Shown: piece by piece, positions 6,911-10,724 of the stretch
Numbering within the stretch: position 1 is the stretch's first letter
Layout: each line of letters starts with the position of its first letter
From: Tardiphaga sp.
GTDB lineage: Bacteria > Pseudomonadota > Alphaproteobacteria > Rhizobiales > Xanthobacteraceae
Assembly (NCBI GenBank): GCA_014377915.1
Contig: JACMOT010000079.1
Coordinates: forward strand, 1-10,724
Length of the DNA: 10,724 bases
Direction: 5' to 3'
The notes under the pieces: model-generated
The model's input: only the letters and a program-made list of their open reading frames with translations
Databases searched by the model: none
Told to the model about the DNA's origin: nothing
Program-made: the position numbers and the translations under genes

Positions 6911-9274
6911 ATGCCGAAGCGCGCGATATGGACTGCGGTGACAGTCATTGCGGCGGTTGGGTTCGCCTTCTGCGCTGTTCTCTATTTCCTCGGCGGCAGC
7001 GAATGGGCCTTGAACCGAAAAGAGTCTTCGGTCGCGACCTTCGTCGGGAGTGAGACATGCGCTGGCTGTCACCAGGGGGAGGCCAAGCTGTGGAATGCAT
7101 CGCAACATAAGGCGGCGATGCAACATGCGACCGACGCTACTGTGCTCGGAAATTTCAACGATGTAAGCTTCGACCACTACGGAATTCGCTCGCGCTTCTT
7201 TCGCAAGGGCAACAAATTCCTGGTCGAGACCGACGGCCCCGATGGCAAGCTTGCCATCTTCGAGGCGAAATACACCTTTGGCGTCGATCCGCTGCAGCAA
7301 TATCTTGTTGAATTCCCTGACGGTCGCATTCAGGCGCTTCCGATCGCTTGGGACAGTCGGTCCAAGGACAGCGGTGGACAACGCTGGTTGCACCTGTCTC
7401 CGGCCGAGGAAATCAAGCACGACGATGTTCTGCATTGGACCAGGCTGAACCAGAACTGGAATTTCATGTGCGCGGAATGTCACTCGACCGGCCTGCGCAA
7501 GAATTACGATGCCCGGACGGACCGCTTTGCCACGACGTGGGCGGAGATCAGCGTGGGTTGCGAGGCCTGTCATGGGCAGGGCTCGCGCCACGCCGCCTGG
7601 GCGCGCGAGCAAAGCAGCCGGTGGGTATTTCGCCAGCGCCAGGACCCTAGCAAGGGACTGCTGGTTCGTTTTGACGAGCGATCCGGCATCACTTGGCCAA
7701 TCGATCACCGGACCGGAAACGCACGGCGCTCCGCGGAGCCGGCGACGCTCCGCAAGGAAGTCGAGACCTGTGGCCTCTGTCACGCCCGGCGGGCCGGGTC
7801 TCATGAGGACTGGATACCCGGTGAATGGCTCTCGCAAACCCACGTGGTTGAGCCGCTCGCGCGCGGCACCTATCATGCCGACGGGCAGATCCGCGACATC
7901 GAGGAGCCGTATAATTATACGCCGTTCAAGCAAGGCAAGATGTTTGCTGCCGGCGTCACCTGCAGCGACTGCCACGATCCGCACAGCGCAAAGCTTCGGC
8001 TGTCGGGCGAGGCTGTCTGTCTGCAATGTCACGCGCCCGACAAATATTCCGACTTGAAACATCGCCGTCACGCCGCGGGCGACGCGGCGCCGACTTGCAT
8101 TTCCTGCCACATGCCGGTCCGAACATACATGGTGGTCGATACCAGACACGATCACAGCTTCAGGGTCCCTCGCCCCGATCTTTCGGTCACGCTGGGAACG
8201 CCGAACGCCTGCAACGACTGCCACCGTGACAAGTCACCGCAATGGTCGGCTGCTGCCGTCGAACGATGGTTCGGGCCAGACCGCAAGGGATTCCAGGCTT
8301 TTGGTGCGGCATTTCACGCCGCCCGCAGCGACCAGGCCGACGCCGCCGCGCTGCTCTCGGTGTTGGCGGCAGATCGCCAGGCGCCGGCCGTGGCGCGCTC
8401 CAGCGCACTCGACGAACTGGCCTCGCGCGCTACACCGAAGACCGTCGCGACGGCCCGCACGGCGCTCGTCGATCCCGATCCAATGGTGCGGATCAGCGCC
8501 CTTAACATGCTGCAAAACTTGCCCGGTGAGCCGGTCTGGTCGCTTGTGGCACCGCTGTTGTCAGATCCCGTCCGGGGCGTTCGCATCAGAGCGGTTTCTT
8601 TGCTCGCGGGCGTCGCTTCCGCAAGCCAGCCTCCACCGGATCGTGCAGGCTTTGATAAGGCCGCGGCCGAATTCATCGCCGATCAGCGCGCCAACGCGAT
8701 GAGACCGGAAGCCCGGACCACGCTCGGGGATTTTCTTGTGCGGCGGGCCAGGATGCAGGAAGCCGAGGACGAATACAGGGCTGCCCTCAGGCTCAGTCCG
8801 CTCCATACCACGGCGGCGATCAACCTCGCAGATCTCTATCGGCAACGCGGCCGGGACGGTGAAGGCGAAATAGTCCTGAACACGGCGCTCGCGGTCTCAC
8901 CGCGCGACGCAGCCCTCCACCATGCGCTGGGCCTGGTACTGACACGACTGAAACGGCCCGAAAGTGCGCTCGACGAGTTGCGTCAAGCCAGGGAACTCGA
9001 GCCGAACCAGCCGCGCTATGGCTACGTCTATGCCGTCGCGCTGCATTCCGCTGGCCGTTATGAGGAAGCGATGACCGTCTTGAAGGAAGCGCTGCGCAAC
9101 CATCCGACCGATCGCGAGGTCCTTCAGGCCCTCGTCTCGTTCAGCCGCAACGCCGGGGATGCAGCTGCGGCGCTCGGCTACGCGGAACAACTCGCGACGG
9201 TCGGGCCACCCGACCCGAATCTAGCTAATCTGATTGAGGGACTTCGCCGAGCTATCCCGCTTAGCAAACCATAA
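6911..9274 (+). CDS. Membrane-anchored octahaem c-type cytochrome with HEAT and TPR repeats
   Basis: From the ATG at 6911 the product has 787 residues. MPKRAIW followed by a hydrophobic stretch to about residue 28 is a signal anchor, placing the rest in the periplasm. Eight CXXCH haem sites are seen at about residues 50 (CAGCH), 187 (CAECH), 217 (CEACH), 287 (CGLCH), 351 (CSDCH), 370 (CLQCH), 396 (CISCH) and 434 (CNDCH); the pattern resembles cytochrome c554/doubled-CXXCH families. HEAT-like helices follow at about 475-570 (DPDPMVRISALNML and DPVRGVRIRAVSLL), then four or five TPR units at about 597-770 (for example AEDEYRAALRLSP and ALDELRQARELEPNQP). This suggests an electron-transfer or redox head with a protein-binding C-terminus; partner and substrate are unknown. 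A GTG at 6791 would add 40 basic, polar residues; it is less likely by codon use, although neither start has a strong ribosome-binding site. The gene is divergent from the sulfatase cassette. No haem-lyase gene is nearby. Confidence 0.9.
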   Translation: MPKRAIWTAVTVIAAVGFAFCAVLYFLGGSEWALNRKESSVATFVGSETCAGCHQGEAKLWNASQHKAAMQHATDATVLGNFNDVSFDHYGIRSRFFRKGNKFLVETDGPDGKLAIFEAKYTFGVDPLQQYLVEFPDGRIQALPIAWDSRSKDSGGQRWLHLSPAEEIKHDDVLHWTRLNQNWNFMCAECHSTGLRKNYDARTDRFATTWAEISVGCEACHGQGSRHAAWAREQSSRWVFRQRQDPSKGLLVRFDERSGITWPIDHRTGNARRSAEPATLRKEVETCGLCHARRAGSHEDWIPGEWLSQTHVVEPLARGTYHADGQIRDIEEPYNYTPFKQGKMFAAGVTCSDCHDPHSAKLRLSGEAVCLQCHAPDKYSDLKHRRHAAGDAAPTCISCHMPVRTYMVVDTRHDHSFRVPRPDLSVTLGTPNACNDCHRDKSPQWSAAAVERWFGPDRKGFQAFGAAFHAARSDQADAAALLSVLAADRQAPAVARSSALDELASRATPKTVATARTALVDPDPMVRISALNMLQNLPGEPVWSLVAPLLSDPVRGVRIRAVSLLAGVASASQPPPDRAGFDKAAAEFIADQRANAMRPEARTTLGDFLVRRARMQEAEDEYRAALRLSPLHTTAAINLADLYRQRGRDGEGEIVLNTALAVSPRDAALHHALGLVLTRLKRPESALDELRQARELEPNQPRYGYVYAVALHSAGRYEEAMTVLKEALRNHPTDREVLQALVSFSRNAGDAAAALGYAEQLATVGPPDPNLANLIEGLRRAIPLSKP

Positions 9275-9330
9275 GAGACCGCAATAACTCTGGCCGGCTG
9301 TCTCAAGAAGTCGATGCAGGGCTGTCTCTG

Positions 9331-9349
9331 CCCGCACGTCCGTTGCGGG
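9331..9349. terminator. Weak hairpin between convergent genes
   Basis: CCCGCA at 9331-9336 pairs with TGCGGG at 9344-9349 around a 7-base loop. An alternative fold pairs TTGCG at 9343-9347 with CGCAA at 9372-9376. Neither is followed by a T run. The site lies in the 152-base gap between the cytochrome gene and the dehydratase gene, where terminators for both strands are expected; the rest of the gap shows nothing else I can name. Confidence 0.2.
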
Positions 9350-9426
9350 GCAATCGCAGCACTTCCCCCTGCGCAACTCCGTCCATGTCGGCCGTGCTGC
9401 CTAACGGCGAAATTAGATCCAGAAGA

Positions 9427-10428
9427 TCAATTGCCTGGCCAATTCGCGTTGATCACATTCGCATACAGATCCGCATCGACATTGCCGCCGGATAATACGA
9501 TCACCGCGACCTTGCCGCGAGCATCGATCTTGCCGGTCATCAAGGCCGCCAGCGCCACCGCGCCGCCGGGCTCGACCACCAGCTTGAGATCGCGGAACGC
9601 GAAGGCCATCGCCTTGGCAACTTCTTCATCCGTCGCACTGACGCCGCCGGCAAGCAGCTGGCTGTTGACTGCAAACGTCAATTCGCCGGGCATCATGGCC
9701 ATCAGCGCGTCGCAGAACGTCTTGCCATCATTGGGATGCGCCACGCGCTGGCCGGCACGCAGCGACAGCGTGTGGTCGTCGAAGCCGGCCGGCTCCGCAA
9801 CAATGATCGACGTCTCCGGAAACTTCGCCTTCACCGATAGGGCAATGCCGGCGATCAGCCCGCCACCCGATGCTTGCGCCGAGACGATATCCGGCGCCAC
9901 GCCCAAGACCGCCAGGTCTTCGGCGATCTCGCGGCCGACGGTGCCCTGCCCGGCCATCACAAACAGATCGTCATAGGGCGGCACCAGCGTCGCGCCGCGC
10001 TTGCCAGCGATCGCGCTGGCGATGGCTTCGCGGTCCTCGGTATAGCGATCGTACAACACGACCTCGGCGCCATAGCCGCGGGTTCGTTCGCGCTTGGAGG
10101 CGGGCGAATCGGCGGGCATCACGATGGTCGCCTGCATGCCCAGGATCTGCGCCGCCGCGGCGACGCCCTGCGCGTGGTTGCCAGACGAGAACGCCACCAC
10201 GCCGCCGCCGCGCGCGGCCTGCGGGATCGAGGCCAGCTTGTTAAAGGCGCCGCGAAACTTGAACGAGCCGGTCCGCTGCAGCACTTCGGGCTTGATGAAG
10301 ATGCGCCCGCCGGTCAGCGCATCGAGCGCAGGCGAGGTCAGCAACGGCGTCCGCACCGCATAGGGCGCAATCACCTCGGCTGCGGCATCGATATCGGCGA
10401 CGGAGATCGGCATTGGGGCATGTGTCAT
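9427..10428 (-). CDS. PLP-dependent threonine/serine dehydratase
   Basis: The 333-residue product is a fold-type II PLP enzyme of the threonine ammonia-lyase/serine racemase family, which would convert L-threonine or L-serine (or a related hydroxyamino acid) to the 2-oxo acid and ammonia in the cytoplasm. The Schiff-base lysine is K57 in TGSFKFRGA; SSGNHAQG at 81-88 and the SGGGL loop at 187-191 bind the cofactor; SGGN at 313-316 is the usual C-terminal motif near the pyridine nitrogen. The length fits a catalytic domain alone: there is no C-terminal ACT or ACT-like regulatory domain, so feedback by isoleucine as in biosynthetic IlvA is not expected. The glycine loop reads ASGGGL rather than the common VGGGGL, so substrate is uncertain; hydroxyaspartate or ectoine-type dehydratases are alternatives. 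The ATG at 10428 is chosen because family similarity starts just after it; an ATG at 10413 is possible. It follows the glycosyltransferase gene by 31 bases on the same strand, without an obvious functional link. Confidence 0.92.
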   Translation of the reverse strand: MTHAPMPISVADIDAAAEVIAPYAVRTPLLTSPALDALTGGRIFIKPEVLQRTGSFKFRGAFNKLASIPQAARGGGVVAFSSGNHAQGVAAAAQILGMQATIVMPADSPASKRERTRGYGAEVVLYDRYTEDREAIASAIAGKRGATLVPPYDDLFVMAGQGTVGREIAEDLAVLGVAPDIVSAQASGGGLIAGIALSVKAKFPETSIIVAEPAGFDDHTLSLRAGQRVAHPNDGKTFCDALMAMMPGELTFAVNSQLLAGGVSATDEEVAKAMAFAFRDLKLVVEPGGAVALAALMTGKIDARGKVAVIVLSGGNVDADLYANVINANWPGN

Positions 10429-10459
10429 GCCGCTTTGTATCGCGCGCCGTCGCAGGCGA

Positions 10460-10724
10460 TCAAGTCGCGATCGCGGGATGCTCCGGCGACGGTTTGGCAT
10501 TTCCGCCCGGCTCGGCGCGGACCCGGCTGATATTGCCGATGAAGGCCCGGGCCGAGGCCTCCCAGGTGTGAGAAGCGGCAAACCGCAGGCAGGCCTGCGG
10601 CAGCAATTGCAAGGCACCGAGGCAGGCCTCCCGCAGGTCGTCGCTAAGTACGCCGACCGGGGCGGCCCCGATCACGTCGCGCGGTCCCGTCACCGGAAAT
10701 GCCGCGACCGGCACGCCGCTAGCC
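10460..10724 (-). CDS. Glycosyltransferase, C-terminal part only
   Basis: The frame is open to the end of the window, so the 5' part of the gene lies outside; 87 residues are visible. ASGVPVAAFPVTGPRDVIG resembles the donor-site segment near the C-terminus of GT4-type (GT-B fold) glycosyltransferases, with the ASG-P-VAAF pattern, and SHTWEASARAFIGNI resembles the usual last helix. After it comes a short Pro/Ala-rich tail. The donor and acceptor sugars cannot be told from this piece. It would be transcribed before the dehydratase gene, with 31 bases between them, so the two could share a transcript. Confidence 0.72.
   Translation of the reverse strand, partial: ASGVPVAAFPVTGPRDVIGAAPVGVLSDDLREACLGALQLLPQACLRFAASHTWEASARAFIGNISRVRAEPGGNAKPSPEHPAIAT

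Noticed and set aside
6896..8224. Long open frame on the minus strand (442 codons) inside the multihaem cytochrome gene
   Set aside because: The plus-strand frame carries eight CXXCH motifs and TPR repeats; the antisense frame has no recognisable domain and is the kind of shadow frame common in GC-rich DNA.
9275..9426. Possible insertion-sequence remnant or small gene in the gap after the cytochrome gene
   Set aside because: I see no terminal inverted repeats, target duplication, transposase similarity or convincing short coding frame; only weak hairpins are present.
10429..10617. Extension of the dehydratase to a start at 10617
   Set aside because: It would overlap the glycosyltransferase C-terminus and adds an Arg/Pro-rich stretch with no family similarity; the family's normal N-terminus begins just after the ATG at 10428.

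Overview
The window looks like a GC-rich alphaproteobacterial chromosome, most probably Bradyrhizobium or a close relative (Nitrobacteraceae). This rests on base composition, codon use and general resemblance of the proteins; no marker gene such as rRNA is present, so the placement is an inference. I see no tRNA, rRNA, CRISPR array, transposase or phage gene.

Layout. (a) 1-972, plus strand: the 3' part of an unrecognised gene whose product has a long Ala/Pro/Glu-rich linker and a short ordered tail. (b) 1002-6599, minus strand: a tandem set of four genes, in transcription order a small exported two-cysteine protein, a large Cys-type arylsulfatase, a DUF1254/DUF1214 protein and a MetA-pathway-like outer-membrane beta-barrel protein. 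All four have an N-terminal signal peptide, the gaps are 116, 91 and 135 bases, and the genes have recognisable ribosome-binding sites. (c) 6600-6910: a divergent intergenic region with a small inverted repeat and phased direct repeats. (d) 6911-9274, plus strand (or from 6791): a membrane-anchored protein with eight CXXCH haem c motifs followed by HEAT-like and TPR repeats. (e) 9427-10428, minus strand: a PLP-dependent threonine/serine dehydratase. (f) 10460-10724, minus strand: the C-terminal end of a group-4-like glycosyltransferase.

How the genes may work together. The four-gene minus-strand set has the composition of an envelope module: a channel-like outer-membrane protein, a periplasmic sulfatase that would cleave a sulfate ester, a periplasmic DUF1254 protein of unknown activity and a small exported protein. 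The octahaem TPR protein is divergently transcribed and faces the periplasm, so it may share regulation with the module, but no sequence evidence fixes a common substrate. The dehydratase and glycosyltransferase are separated from the module by a convergent junction and look like ordinary chromosomal neighbours. The most interesting items are the sulfatase/DUF1254/MetA-like/small-protein cassette and the divergent multihaem-HEAT-TPR protein.
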